A program made the translations under genes and the position numbers. From Rhodococcus tibetensis (GTDB lineage Bacteria; Actinomycetota; Actinomycetes; Mycobacteriales; Mycobacteriaceae): a stretch of DNA of 64,000 nt. Of the stretch, positions 8,463 to 17,816 are shown piece by piece. The first letter of the stretch is position 1; every line of letters starts with the position of its first letter. Location of the stretch: positions 23,962 through 87,961 of the forward strand of contig NZ_JANFQF010000026.1 of assembly GCF_024438035.1 (NCBI RefSeq), in the 5' to 3' direction. The notes below the pieces were generated by a model. That model was given only the letters and a program-made list of their open reading frames with translations. It made no database searches and was not told the origin of the DNA.

Positions 8463-9350
8463 ATGGAGTTACGTCAGGTCGAGTATTTCCTCGCCGTGGT
8501 CGAGCACGAGGGCATAGGCGGTGCCGCCGCATCCCTGGGCGTCGCCCAGCCGACCATCTCCCAGGCGCTGCGGGGGCTCGAACGGGAACTGGGTGTGCAA
8601 CTGTTTCATCGCATCGGCCGGGGCATGGTTCTCAGCGCGGCCGGACGAAGCATGGTGGGCCCGGGCCGCCAGATCCTGCGCGACGTTACCGCCGTCGAGG
8701 ATTTGCTGGCCACCTCCGACGGCGAACTCGCAGGCCGGCTCGACGTGATGGCGTTTCCCGCCCTGGCGCTCGGCCCGCTCGTCGACCTGGTCACCGAATT
8801 CCGCCGGGCCTACCCGAAAGTGACGGTGCGCTTCGGTGAGCTGAAGGTCGAAGCACAGGCCGCCTCCCTGATCGAGGACGGGCACTGCGAATTCGTCGTC
8901 GCGCATCTACCCCTCGACGGGAACGGCCTCGACGTGGTGGAACTCGGCGAGCAGGAGTACTGGCTCGTCTATCCGGCAGGCACCGACGTACCGCACGGAC
9001 CGGTGCCCCTGTCCGCGCTGCCCAAGGTGCCCATGGTGTTCGTGCCTCGGGGCCCCTCCCTCGCCGACGAGATCGAGGAAGCGATCCGCCACGCCGGGGC
9101 TCGGCCGCCCCTGGCGGTGTTGTCCGATCATCGCGAAGCGCGACTTCCGTTGGTACTGGCCGGTATCGGCGGCACCCTCGTGGAGAGGTCGATCGCGGAA
9201 TCGGCCCGGGACCGCGCGATCGTCCGCGAGGTGGAGCCGAAGTTTGCCCGAAGATTCGGGATCGCTTTCGATCCGGACACGCTTTCCCCGGTAGGACACG
9301 CGTTCGTCGAACTGGTTCGCGCGCGTGCCGCCACCGCAGCGGGCGAGTAG
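8463..9350 (+). CDS. LysR-family transcriptional regulator (second in tandem)
   Basis: The product has 295 residues. The DNA-binding domain (MELRQVEYFLAVVEHEGIGG, then AQPTISQALRGLERELG) resembles that of the preceding gene, and the effector domain differs more. I chose the ATG at 8463 because it places the conserved MELRQ at the N-terminus; an ATG at 8430 would overlap the first LysR gene. It ends five bases before the convergent thiolase gene. The tandem arrangement suggests duplication and separation of the effectors. Confidence 0.87.
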   Translation: MELRQVEYFLAVVEHEGIGGAAASLGVAQPTISQALRGLERELGVQLFHRIGRGMVLSAAGRSMVGPGRQILRDVTAVEDLLATSDGELAGRLDVMAFPALALGPLVDLVTEFRRAYPKVTVRFGELKVEAQAASLIEDGHCEFVVAHLPLDGNGLDVVELGEQEYWLVYPAGTDVPHGPVPLSALPKVPMVFVPRGPSLADEIEEAIRHAGARPPLAVLSDHREARLPLVLAGIGGTLVERSIAESARDRAIVREVEPKFARRFGIAFDPDTLSPVGHAFVELVRARAATAAGE

Positions 9351-9354
9351 CCCC

Positions 9355-10566
9355 CTACGCCACTCGTTCGAACACTGCCGCCAGGCCCTGCCCTCCACCG
9401 ATGCACATCGTCTCGAGCCCGTACCGCGCTTCGCGGCGATCGAGTTCCCGTGCCAAGCTCGCGAGCATGCGCACACCCGTCGCACCGACAGGGTGACCGA
9501 GGGAGATCCCGGAACCGTGGACATTGGTGCGATCCAGATCTGCTGCGCCGAAACCCCATTCGCGCATCACGGCCAGCGCTTGCGCCGCGAATGCCTCGTT
9601 GAGTTCGATCAGGTCGATGTCCGAGAGGGCGAGCCCCGCCTTGCGCAGCGCGACCTCGGTGGCCGGCACCGGCCCGATGCCCATGATCTTCGGTGCGACA
9701 CCTGCTGCGCCCCAAGACACCACCCGCACGAGCGGTCGCAGACCGAGACGTTCCGCGGTCGGAGCAGTGGTGACGAGGCACATTGCTGCAGCATCGTTCT
9801 GTCCGCTGGCGTTGCCCGCGGTGACGGTGGACTCCGGATCGGACTTCACCAGGATCGGCGTCAGGGCTGCCAGCGATTCCAGCGAGATGTCGGGACGAGG
9901 ATGCTCATCGGTGTCGATCACCTGCTCACCGCCGCGGCTGCGGACGGTCACGGGGACGATCTCCTCGGCGAGGATGCCGTTCTTCTGCGCCGTGACGGCC
10001 CTGGTGTGTGACGACACCGCGAGCTCGTCCTGCTCGCTGCGTGAGATCCCGTATTCGCGACGGAGGTTTTCCGCCGTCTCGATCATTCCCCCGGGCACCG
10101 GGTAGAAACGGCCGCCCGCGGTGGACCGGGCACGCACGAGACTGTCGTGCATCTGCACACCCGATCGTGCTCCACCCCACCGCATGTCGGTGGAGTAGAA
10201 GGACGCGTTGCTCATCGATTCGGTGCCCCCGGCCACCACGAGGTCGTTGTCACCGGCCGCCACTTGCATAGCCGCCTGGATGACGGCCTGAAGACCGGAT
10301 CCACACCGACGGTCGATGTGCATGCCGGGCACGGTGATCGGCAGACCCGCATCCAGGGCCACCACCCGGCCGATCGCGGGAGCCTCACTGTTGGCGTTGC
10401 AGTGGCCGAGGACGACGTCCTCGATGTCGGACGGATCGACGCCCGTGCGCTCGAGTAGCCCCTTCAGGGCAGCAACGCCCAGATCGACGGCGGTGAGGGA
10501 TTGGAACATGCCGCCGTATCGTCCGATGGGAGTGCGGACGGGTTCGCAGATGACAACTTCGCGCAT
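9355..10566 (-). CDS. Thiolase (acetyl-CoA acetyltransferase)
   Basis: The product has 403 residues. The nucleophilic Cys is in DRRCGSGLQA (about residue 90), the His in GHPVGATG and the second Cys in CIGGGQG, so all catalytic residues of a degradative thiolase are present. It cleaves 3-ketoacyl-CoA to acetyl-CoA and a shortened acyl-CoA. The ATG at 10566 is preferred to the one three bases upstream because of the spacing to AAGG; the open frame continues to 11169 without homology. It is the last gene of a six-gene minus-strand operon. Confidence 0.88.
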   Translation of the reverse strand: MREVVICEPVRTPIGRYGGMFQSLTAVDLGVAALKGLLERTGVDPSDIEDVVLGHCNANSEAPAIGRVVALDAGLPITVPGMHIDRRCGSGLQAVIQAAMQVAAGDNDLVVAGGTESMSNASFYSTDMRWGGARSGVQMHDSLVRARSTAGGRFYPVPGGMIETAENLRREYGISRSEQDELAVSSHTRAVTAQKNGILAEEIVPVTVRSRGGEQVIDTDEHPRPDISLESLAALTPILVKSDPESTVTAGNASGQNDAAAMCLVTTAPTAERLGLRPLVRVVSWGAAGVAPKIMGIGPVPATEVALRKAGLALSDIDLIELNEAFAAQALAVMREWGFGAADLDRTNVHGSGISLGHPVGATGVRMLASLARELDRREARYGLETMCIGGGQGLAAVFERVA

Positions 10567-10607
10567 CATGGCCTTTCGGGGAAATGTCAGGAGGGGTCGG
10601 TGCGCGG

Positions 10608-11348
10608 TCACATGAAGCGTCCACCGGTGACTTCGAGGACCGTGCCGGTCATGTACGACGAGAGGTCGGAGGCGAGGAACAGTGCGACGTTCGCGACCTC
10701 GCCGGCCTCGCCAGCACGTCCCATCGGGATCTCGCTCATCTTCTGGTCCCACGCCTTCTGCGGCATGGCCTCGGTCATGGCCGACCGGATCAGTCCCGGC
10801 GCGATCGCATTGACACGGACACCGTGGTGGGCAAGTTCCTTGGCCGCAGCCTTGCTGAGACCGACGATGCCCGCCTTGGCCGCCGAGTAGTTCGTCTGCC
10901 CCACCATGCCGACCTTGCCGGACAGCGAGGAGATGTTGACGATGGCGCCGCGCTTGGCCTCCCGCATGATGGCGGCCGCCTTCCGCGTCCCGTTCCAGGT
11001 GCCCTTCAGATGCACGTCGATGACCAGGTCGAAGTCGTTCTCGGTCATGGTGCGCATGGTCGCGTCGCGGGTGATGCCGGCGTTGTTGACCATTACGTCG
11101 AGCGAGCCGAAGCGGTCGACCGCTGCGCCCAGCAGTTCGTCCACCTGCTCGGAGTGCACCACGTTGCACCGGACGGCGTGGGCAACGTCCGCGCCGCCGA
11201 GCTTGTCGGCCGCTGCCGTGGCGGCGTCGAGGTCGAGGTCACCGATCACCACCCGGGCGCCGGCCTCGACGAAGGTCCGGGCAATTTCGAAGCCGATACC
11301 CTGAGCGCCTCCGGTGACGACGGCGGTGCGGTTGGCGAGCAGTTCCAT
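10608..11348 (-). CDS. FabG-like short-chain dehydrogenase/reductase
   Basis: The product has 246 residues. The cofactor motif TGGAQGIG is at the N-terminus, followed by NNAG (about residue 90), the catalytic Ser in [10 protein letters not shown] and YSAAK. It is probably a 3-hydroxyacyl-CoA dehydrogenase or 3-ketoacyl reductase. The Asp after the second beta-strand (GDLDLD) favours NAD over NADP, which fits an oxidative role. It lies between the ligase and the thiolase in the operon. Confidence 0.86.
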   Translation of the reverse strand: MELLANRTAVVTGGAQGIGFEIARTFVEAGARVVIGDLDLDAATAAADKLGGADVAHAVRCNVVHSEQVDELLGAAVDRFGSLDVMVNNAGITRDATMRTMTENDFDLVIDVHLKGTWNGTRKAAAIMREAKRGAIVNISSLSGKVGMVGQTNYSAAKAGIVGLSKAAAKELAHHGVRVNAIAPGLIRSAMTEAMPQKAWDQKMSEIPMGRAGEAGEVANVALFLASDLSSYMTGTVLEVTGGRFM

Positions 11349-11380
11349 GGATGTCCTTTTCTGGTTGTTGGCGCGAGCCT

Positions 11381-13036
11381 CTATTTCGCTGCGGTGTCGA
11401 GGAATTCACGCAGGGTGGTCTTGAGAATCTTTCCCGCAGCCGACGTCGGCAACTGCTCGACGACCACCACGTCACGCACCTTCTTGTACGGCAGTACCCG
11501 CGCGGCCACGAACGCGGACACCGCATCCGGATCGACCGTCGCGCCCGGCATCGGCACGACGAACGCCACCGGCTCCTGACCGACGCTGCCGGCCTCTCTG
11601 CCGACGACGGCAGCCGAGGATATGTCCGGGTGCGAGACCAGGATTTCTTCGAGCTCGCGGGGATACACGTTGTAGCCCTTGTAGATCAGCATGTCCTTGG
11701 TGCGGTCGCAGATGAACAGGTATCCGTCCTCGTCGACGTAGGCGATGTCGCCGGTATCGAGCCAGCCGTCGACGTACTGCTGCGCGGTGATCTCGGGCTG
11801 ATTCAAGTAACCGTCGGTGACCTGCGGCCCGCGGACCCACAGCTTTCCGCGCGCGTTGGCGTCGAGTACGTCTCCGGAATCGTCGGCGGCACGGATCTGC
11901 ACTTCGGTGTCGAACACCGGCAGTCCCACGCTCCCGAGCTTGTATGCATCGGCACCGGTCAGCGGTGCGGATGCGACGAGACAGGTGCCCTCCGTCAACC
12001 CGTAACCCTCGACCACGCTCGCCGAGGGGAACGCGCGGCCGAGTGCCTCGAGCGTGACGTGGTCGATCGGCGCCGCACCGGAGGAGACGACCCGCACCGA
12101 ATCGGTGTCCCGAATCGCGGCGTCGGGATGAGTGGCGACGGCATGCCACATTGCCGGGCTTCCCGTGATGTAGGTGGCCCTGTGCTTCTCGATCAGTTCG
12201 AGCATCCGTCCCGGTTCGAACCGTCCGGCGAACACCTGGGTCGCCCCGCACAACAGCAGGAACGACATGTTGATCAAGGCGTGGGCATGGAACAGCGGTG
12301 ACACGACGACGGTCGCCCCGGCCCCGGGCACCACACCGCGCCCCTCCAGTCCCACGAGGGGCCGCAACTCGATCCCGCCGTCAGCAGTGGCGTGTACCTC
12401 GTGTCCCGCACGCCAGGCGATCATCTGGATCACGTTCGCGAGGACGTTGCGGTGCAGTACCCGAACACCTTTCGACAGCCCGGTGGTACCGCCCGTGTAG
12501 GCGAGGTGGGCCACGTCGTCGCCCGTGACCTTCGTCGTGAACGATGCGGTGGCGTACCCGCGGACGAACTCGTCGAACCCGAACTGACCGCGACCTCGCC
12601 CGGCGGGCAGTCCCGCCACCACGATCGTGCGGACGGTGGTGCCGTCCGAAGCCTCGGTGAGGGTGTCCAGTTGTCCGGGCTGGGTGACGGCCGCGACCGC
12701 ACCCGTGTCCACGATCTGTGTGCGGAGTCCGGGCACGGGTTGCAACGGGTTGACCAGTGTGACGGTCGCGCCGGCCCGCAGCGCGCCGTAATACGCCACC
12801 ACGAACTCGATGCAGTTGCCGAGGTGCAAGAGCACCACGTCACGCTCGGTCACGCCCGCGTCCCGCAGCGCGGACGAGAAAGCGCCCGACCTCTCGTCGA
12901 GTTCACGATAGGTGCACACCGTGTCGCCGTCGACCACGGCGGCCCGGTCTCCGTACAGGGCAGCCATGCTGGACGGGAACGCCGCCATCGTCAGTTCCGG
13001 ATAGTGCAGTGTCGGCACGTTCACTTCGGTCCTCAT
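11381..13036 (-). CDS. AMP-forming acyl-CoA synthetase
   Basis: The product has 551 residues. The P-loop is [13 protein letters not shown] (Gly replacing the usual Ser), with YGLTEGT, the hinge [16 protein letters not shown] and the C-terminal Lys in AGKILKTTL. An insertion of about 25 residues after the P-loop (around [14 protein letters not shown]) is seen in some aromatic or fatty acid ligases. It activates the operon's acid substrate. It lies three bases from the upstream SDR gene. Confidence 0.87.
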   Translation of the reverse strand: MRTEVNVPTLHYPELTMAAFPSSMAALYGDRAAVVDGDTVCTYRELDERSGAFSSALRDAGVTERDVVLLHLGNCIEFVVAYYGALRAGATVTLVNPLQPVPGLRTQIVDTGAVAAVTQPGQLDTLTEASDGTTVRTIVVAGLPAGRGRGQFGFDEFVRGYATASFTTKVTGDDVAHLAYTGGTTGLSKGVRVLHRNVLANVIQMIAWRAGHEVHATADGGIELRPLVGLEGRGVVPGAGATVVVSPLFHAHALINMSFLLLCGATQVFAGRFEPGRMLELIEKHRATYITGSPAMWHAVATHPDAAIRDTDSVRVVSSGAAPIDHVTLEALGRAFPSASVVEGYGLTEGTCLVASAPLTGADAYKLGSVGLPVFDTEVQIRAADDSGDVLDANARGKLWVRGPQVTDGYLNQPEITAQQYVDGWLDTGDIAYVDEDGYLFICDRTKDMLIYKGYNVYPRELEEILVSHPDISSAAVVGREAGSVGQEPVAFVVPMPGATVDPDAVSAFVAARVLPYKKVRDVVVVEQLPTSAAGKILKTTLREFLDTAAK

Positions 13037-13039
13037 TCG

Positions 13040-13804
13040 TCAGCGGGGTGCCATGCGGATGGCACCGTCCAGGCGGATGGTCTCGCCGTTGAGGTAGCCG
13101 TTCTCGAGGATGGAGCAGGCGAGTTGGCCGAACTCACTGGGCTTGCCCAGCCGCGAGGGATTGGGTACGGACTTCTCCAGTGACGCACGGACGTCGTCGC
13201 GCAGCCGTGCGAGGAGCGGGGTGTCCATGATTCCCGGGGCGATTGTGCATACCCGGATGTTTCTGCTGGCGAGATCCCGTGCGGCCGTGACGGTCATTCC
13301 CACGATTCCCGCCTTCGAGGCCGTGTAGTTGATCTGACCGATCTGGCCTTCGAACGCTGCCACGGACGCGGTCAGCACGATCGCACCGCGTTCGCCGTCG
13401 ATCTCGTCGTGGCGGGCGATCCGTTCCGCTCCCAACCGCAGAGCATTGAAGGAGCCGACGAGGTTGAGCCGGATCACGAACTCGAAGTCCTCGAGCGAAC
13501 CGGCCTTTCCGTCGTTGTCCAGAATGCGCATCCGGCGCCCGGCTCCGGCGCAGTGCACGATACCGCGCAGGCCACCGCGGTCGTCGGCGACGTCGAGGGC
13601 CGCCGAGAACTGTTCGGGGTCGGTGATGTCGGCGGCGGCGAATTGAGCTGCGCTGCCGAGCTCTTTCGCCGTCGCCTCACCATCGGAGTTCGGAAGGTCG
13701 ATGAGCGTCACCTGCGCTCCGGCGTCCACCAGACGGCGTGCGGTGGCGAGGCCGAGTCCCGACGCGCCGCCGGTCACCGCGGTGGAGATGCCTTTGAGTT
13801 CCAT
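13040..13804 (-). CDS. SDR, 3-hydroxyacyl-CoA dehydrogenase type 2-like
   Basis: The product has 254 residues. It carries TGGASGLG, an Asp after the second strand (LIDLPNSDG, NAD-type), HCAGAG in place of NNAG, and a Ser/Tyr/Lys triad in LTASVAAFEGQIGQINYTASK. The segment EGQIGQ and the end pattern LNGETIRLDGAIRMAPR are typical of the 17-beta-HSD10-like group that oxidises (S)-3-hydroxyacyl-CoAs, including 2-methyl-branched ones. It should supply the hydroxyacyl-CoA dehydrogenase step before the thiolase. Confidence 0.86.
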   Translation of the reverse strand: MELKGISTAVTGGASGLGLATARRLVDAGAQVTLIDLPNSDGEATAKELGSAAQFAAADITDPEQFSAALDVADDRGGLRGIVHCAGAGRRMRILDNDGKAGSLEDFEFVIRLNLVGSFNALRLGAERIARHDEIDGERGAIVLTASVAAFEGQIGQINYTASKAGIVGMTVTAARDLASRNIRVCTIAPGIMDTPLLARLRDDVRASLEKSVPNPSRLGKPSEFGQLACSILENGYLNGETIRLDGAIRMAPR

Positions 13805-13835
13805 TGCCTACGTGTTCCCTTCGGGAAATTGTTGT

Positions 13836-14969
13836 TCAGAGAAGTTCGAGAATGGTGGCATTGGCGAGTCCGCCTGCCTCACACATGGTCTGCAGTCCGT
13901 AGCGGATGCCGTTGTCGCGCATGTGATGGACGAGCCGGGTCATCAGAATCGCCCCCGATCCGCCGAGCGGGTGACCGACTGCGATGGCGCCGCCGAGCGG
14001 GTTCAACCGGTCCATCGCGGCACCGGTCTCCGCCTGCCAGGCCAGCGGAACCGGGGCGAACGCCTCGTTGACCTCGAAAGCGCCGATGTCGTCGATCGTC
14101 AGTCCCGCCCGCGAGAGGGCCTTCTCCGTCGCGGCGATGGGACCGGTGAGCATGATGACGGGGTCGTCACCGACCACGGCGCTGGTGTGGATGCGGGCCA
14201 TCGGTCGCAGTCCCAGCTGCGCAGCCTTCTCGCTCGTCGTGATCAACAGTGCCCCGGCGCCGTCGGAGATCTGGGAGGAATTGCCCGCATGGATCACGCC
14301 GTCGTCCTGGAACACGGCCTTCAGCTTGGCGAGGGACTCGAGTGAACCATTCCGCCGGATCCCCTCGTCACCCTCGAGAACGCCCGGTATCGGTGCGAGT
14401 TGTCCGTCGAACGCGCCGCGGTCGACGGCACGCGCCGCGAGCTCGTGGGAGCGGAGGGCGTACTCGTCGAGCACCCGACGGGTCAGTCCCCATTTCGACG
14501 CCACCATTTCCGCGCCGGTGCCCTGGCTGAAACCGTCGACGCCGTACCGGTCGAGAACGGCGGCCGGAAAGTGCTCGCCGTTCTTGCTGGCGCTGCCCAT
14601 CGGAACGCGGCTCATCGATTCGACACCGCCCGCGACGACGACGTCCTCGTGGCCGGCGATCACGGTCGCGGCGGCGAAACTCACCGCCTGCTGGCTCGAT
14701 CCACACGCCCGGGTGAGCGTGGTGCCGGGGACCTTCTCGGGCCAGCCGGCGGCGAGAACCGCGGTGCGGGCGACATTGCCTGCCTGCTCCCCCGTCTGGC
14801 TGACGCAGCCCCAGACGACGTCACCGACGACGTCCGGGTCGAGGCCGGTGCGCGCAACGAGCGACTCGAGCACGTGTGCCGACAAGTTGGCCGGATGAAC
14901 TCCGGAGAGGGCACCACCGCGCCTGCCGATGGGCGTGCGGACTGCGTCGACAATTACTGCGTCGTTCAT
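13836..14969 (-). CDS. Thiolase (acetyl-CoA acetyltransferase), second copy
   Basis: The product has 377 residues. The active-site Cys is in LTRACGSSQQA, the His in GHPLGGSGA and the C-terminal Cys in MCEAGGLAN. The last motif departs from the usual CxGGGxG, which suggests a substrate class different from the other thiolase here. I chose the ATG at 14969 because GAGGAG precedes it by about seven bases and because it overlaps the transporter stop (ATGA). Confidence 0.87.
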   Translation of the reverse strand: MNDAVIVDAVRTPIGRRGGALSGVHPANLSAHVLESLVARTGLDPDVVGDVVWGCVSQTGEQAGNVARTAVLAAGWPEKVPGTTLTRACGSSQQAVSFAAATVIAGHEDVVVAGGVESMSRVPMGSASKNGEHFPAAVLDRYGVDGFSQGTGAEMVASKWGLTRRVLDEYALRSHELAARAVDRGAFDGQLAPIPGVLEGDEGIRRNGSLESLAKLKAVFQDDGVIHAGNSSQISDGAGALLITTSEKAAQLGLRPMARIHTSAVVGDDPVIMLTGPIAATEKALSRAGLTIDDIGAFEVNEAFAPVPLAWQAETGAAMDRLNPLGGAIAVGHPLGGSGAILMTRLVHHMRDNGIRYGLQTMCEAGGLANATILELL

Positions 14970-16294
14970 CGTGTGCTCCTCACACTGTCGCCTCGAACCA
15001 ACTTCTGGTCGCGTTCCGGGTTCGCCAGCACCAACGCGAGGACGGCACACACCGCGGCGACCAGACCGAGTGCTTGGAACGCGGTCGCATAGCCCGCGGC
15101 GGGTGTACTGGCGGCGTCGACGATCAGGCCGGTCGCATACGGGGCGACGAGGCCGCCGACCGCCATGATCGCGAGGAACACCCCGAGCGTGCCGGCCGTC
15201 TGACGCGGCGGGCAGATCTCCGAGATCGCGGAGTTGAGCAGCGGGAACACCGAGGCGGCGAAACCGTACCCGACCGACACCACGAGCACGGCCAGGGCGG
15301 GAGTATCGATGGACGGTAGGGCAAGAAGGATCGCGCCGCAGATGAGGACCCCGACAGCGGGAACGATGACCCGCACCATACGGGACGTCGAGCCGCGTAC
15401 GAGGAGGCGGTCACCGATCACGGACGAAAGGAGCATCAAGATCAGTCCCGCGATACTCGGGAAGGCGAACATGGACCCGGCCTGCAAGCGGCTGTAGCCG
15501 AGACCTACCTCGAAGTACGAGGGCAACCACGTGAGAACCACCGCGACCAGCGCGTACACGCTCATGACGAGCAGGGCCCCGCTGATGAACGTGCGGGTCC
15601 GGAAGATACGACTCCACGGGACTGCAGGCTCACCCGCGTCAGTGTCAGTGTCAGTGGTGGTCGCAGCCTTGCCGCTGCGGATGTACGGGCCCTCGGACCA
15701 CACGGTAAGCCAGATGACACACCACACGACTCCGATCACCGACAGCGCGATCAGGGCGAAGCGCCAGCCGAAGGTGACGGTGACGAAGGCGAGCGCCGGA
15801 GCCACTGCGATTTTCGCGATGGACGCGGCGCCGGCCAGCAGCGCGCTGGGCAGTCCGCGTTTGGCGGGCGCGTGCCACGAATAGGCCCCGGTATGCAGCA
15901 GCGCCGAGCTCGGTCCCTCGGCGAGCCCGAGAAGCAGGCGGCTGCCGAGTAGCACCACGAAGCTCGCGGCGACGACGAGCGGCAGCATGGCTACCGACCA
16001 GGCCAGCGCGAGCAGGACGAGGGCCCATCGCAACGACATCCAGCGGTTGAGGACCCCGGCAAAGAACCCGCCGATCGTGAACGTCAGGAAGAACAAGCTT
16101 CCGACCAGGCCGATCTGGGAGGAGCTCAGCCCGAGCTCCTGGGCGAGCGGTTGGGCGATGATGCCGAGTACGGCCTTGTCGGCATAGTTGACGACGTAGA
16201 GCAGCACGAGCAGCGCCGTCAAGCCCCACGCACGGTGGCGGGACTCGGCGCCGATCTCGACGGGTTCATCGAGGGAGGCGGTGGAGTGGGTCAC
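14966..16294 (-). CDS. MFS transporter, anion:cation symporter-like
   Basis: The product has 442 residues and about twelve transmembrane segments. The early sequence YVVNYADKAVLGIIAQPLAQELG and the loop RWMSLRW follow the pattern of the ACS group of MFS carriers, which import organic and aromatic acids. The Thr/Asp-rich loop (TTTDTDTDAG) is the central cytoplasmic linker. As the first gene of the six-gene minus-strand operon with a ligase, two SDRs and two thiolases, it probably imports the acid they degrade. Confidence 0.85.
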   Translation of the reverse strand: MTHSTASLDEPVEIGAESRHRAWGLTALLVLLYVVNYADKAVLGIIAQPLAQELGLSSSQIGLVGSLFFLTFTIGGFFAGVLNRWMSLRWALVLLALAWSVAMLPLVVAASFVVLLGSRLLLGLAEGPSSALLHTGAYSWHAPAKRGLPSALLAGAASIAKIAVAPALAFVTVTFGWRFALIALSVIGVVWCVIWLTVWSEGPYIRSGKAATTTDTDTDAGEPAVPWSRIFRTRTFISGALLVMSVYALVAVVLTWLPSYFEVGLGYSRLQAGSMFAFPSIAGLILMLLSSVIGDRLLVRGSTSRMVRVIVPAVGVLICGAILLALPSIDTPALAVLVVSVGYGFAASVFPLLNSAISEICPPRQTAGTLGVFLAIMAVGGLVAPYATGLIVDAASTPAAGYATAFQALGLVAAVCAVLALVLANPERDQKLVRGDSVRSTR

Positions 16295-16606
16295 GTGGTG
16301 ATCCCTTCGGAGAATGGGTGGTGCAGGTCACAGCGTCAAGCCCATTCAACGGTTGCGGACCCACACGAGCAAGACGCACTCGGCGAACGCACCGGCTGCC
16401 ACTACCTATGAGTCGGGGTCCCCGCAGGTCAACACACTTTTGTGAGATGTATTGGAGTGCGCTATCCATCCGATAGCCGAAGTCCTCTAGCCGGTTCTAC
16501 GGAACGTCGGGCAAGCTGAAACCTGACCTCGCGGCTACCGAGGCGCTCTTCCGCGCCGCCGGTTCCGCACTCCGATACTTGGTACAACGGTTTCCGAAGG
16601 ACCCCC
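16295..16606. other. Divergent intergenic region (promoters of transporter operon and acyl-CoA dehydrogenases)
   Basis: About 310 bases separate the start of the transporter operon from the start of the plus-strand dehydrogenase pair, so both promoters should lie here. I see no gene. An inverted repeat at 16461-16477 and a short palindrome CGGGGTCCCCG at 16414-16424 are the only ordered elements noticed. Confidence 0.5.
16461..16477. promoter_or_regulatory. Inverted repeat, possible operator
   Basis: GCTATC-N5-GATAGC has perfect 6-base arms with an 11-base centre-to-centre spacing, which is one helical turn. It lies between the divergent transporter operon and the acyl-CoA dehydrogenase genes. 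This form suits a dimeric regulator. The regulator is not identified. Confidence 0.35.
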
Positions 16607-17800
16607 ATGAGCCGCCTCGCCCAGACTCTCGGCCTCACCGAGTTCCAGACCGAGATCATCGACACCGTGCGTACCTTCGTCGATCGCGACATCATCCCGG
16701 TCGCACAGGAACTCGAGCATTCCGACACCTACCCGCAGGCGATCGTCGACAAGATGCGCGACATGGGCCTGTTCGGGTTGATGATCCCGGAGGAGTACGG
16801 CGGTCTCGGCGAATCCCTGCTCACCTACGCGCTGTGCGTCGAGGAACTCGCGCGCGGATGGATGAGCGTCTCGGGTGTGATCAACACTCACTTCATCGTC
16901 GCCTACATGCTGCGTCAACACGGCACCGATGCCCAGAAGGAGTACTACCTGCCGCGGATGGCCACGGGTGAGGTTCGTGGGGCGTTCTCGATGTCCGAGC
17001 CGGAACTCGGCTCCGACGTCGCCGCCATCCGCACGAAGGCCAAGCTGAGCGCCGACGGGAACTACGTCATCAACGGTCAGAAGATGTGGCTGACCAACGG
17101 CGGCAGCTCCACCCTCGTCGCCGCGCTGGTACGCACCGAGGAAGGTGCCGCCAAGAAGCACGAGAATCTCACCGCCTTCCTGATCGAGAAGCCCGCCGGA
17201 TTCGGCGAGGTCGTCCCCGGCATCACCATCCCCGGGAAGATCGACAAAATGGGGTACAAGGGCATAGACACCACCGAGCTCTTGTTCGACAATTATTCCG
17301 CCGCGGCCGGTGACATCCTCGGTGGCACACCGGGTCGAGGGTTCTTCCAGATGATGGACGGGATCGAGGTCGGGCGGGTCAACGTGTCCGCCCGCGCATG
17401 CGGTGTGGCGATCCGGGCCTTCGAGCTGGCTGCCCGGTATGCGCAGCAGCGCAGCACGTTCGGTAAGCCGATCGCCGAACACCAGGCGATCGCGTTCAGC
17501 CTCGCCGAGATGGCGACGAAAGTCGAAGCGGCGCATCTGATGATGGTCAACGCTGCACGGCTGAAGGATTCCGGCGAACGCAACGACGTGGCCGCCGGGA
17601 TGGCCAAGTACCTCACCAGCGAGTACTGCTCGGAGGTCACCCAGGCCAGTTTCCGTATCCACGGCGGCTACGGCTACTCGAAGGAGTACGAGATCGAGCG
17701 GCTCATGCGTGAGGCACCGTTCCTCCTCATCGGCGAAGGCACCAGCGAGATTCAGAAGACAATCATCAGCAAGGGCGTACTGCGCAGTTACGCACTGTAA
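16607..17800 (+). CDS. Acyl-CoA dehydrogenase
   Basis: The product has 397 residues. It has the helical N-terminal domain, the flavin-binding segment AFSMSEPELGSDVAA, a beta-domain with GQKMWLTNGG, and the C-terminal helices with IHGGYGYSKEYEIERL. IGEGTSEIQ lies near the end, where the family binds FAD and the substrate. It oxidises an acyl-CoA to the 2-enoyl-CoA, passing electrons to ETF. The ATG has AAGGA upstream. A second dehydrogenase follows 16 bases after its stop. Confidence 0.89.
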   Translation: MSRLAQTLGLTEFQTEIIDTVRTFVDRDIIPVAQELEHSDTYPQAIVDKMRDMGLFGLMIPEEYGGLGESLLTYALCVEELARGWMSVSGVINTHFIVAYMLRQHGTDAQKEYYLPRMATGEVRGAFSMSEPELGSDVAAIRTKAKLSADGNYVINGQKMWLTNGGSSTLVAALVRTEEGAAKKHENLTAFLIEKPAGFGEVVPGITIPGKIDKMGYKGIDTTELLFDNYSAAAGDILGGTPGRGFFQMMDGIEVGRVNVSARACGVAIRAFELAARYAQQRSTFGKPIAEHQAIAFSLAEMATKVEAAHLMMVNAARLKDSGERNDVAAGMAKYLTSEYCSEVTQASFRIHGGYGYSKEYEIERLMREAPFLLIGEGTSEIQKTIISKGVLRSYAL

Positions 17801-17816
17801 ATCGAAGGAGATGCCC

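Noticed and set aside
10567..11169. A 5' extension that would make the thiolase about 604 residues
   Set aside because: The extra residues are antisense-like, Arg/Gly-rich and overlap the SDR gene; the thiolase N-terminus starts at 10566.
16414..16424. CGGGGTCCCCG palindrome
   Set aside because: It is short and GC-rich, with no second copy or regulator link, so it is not called as an operator.
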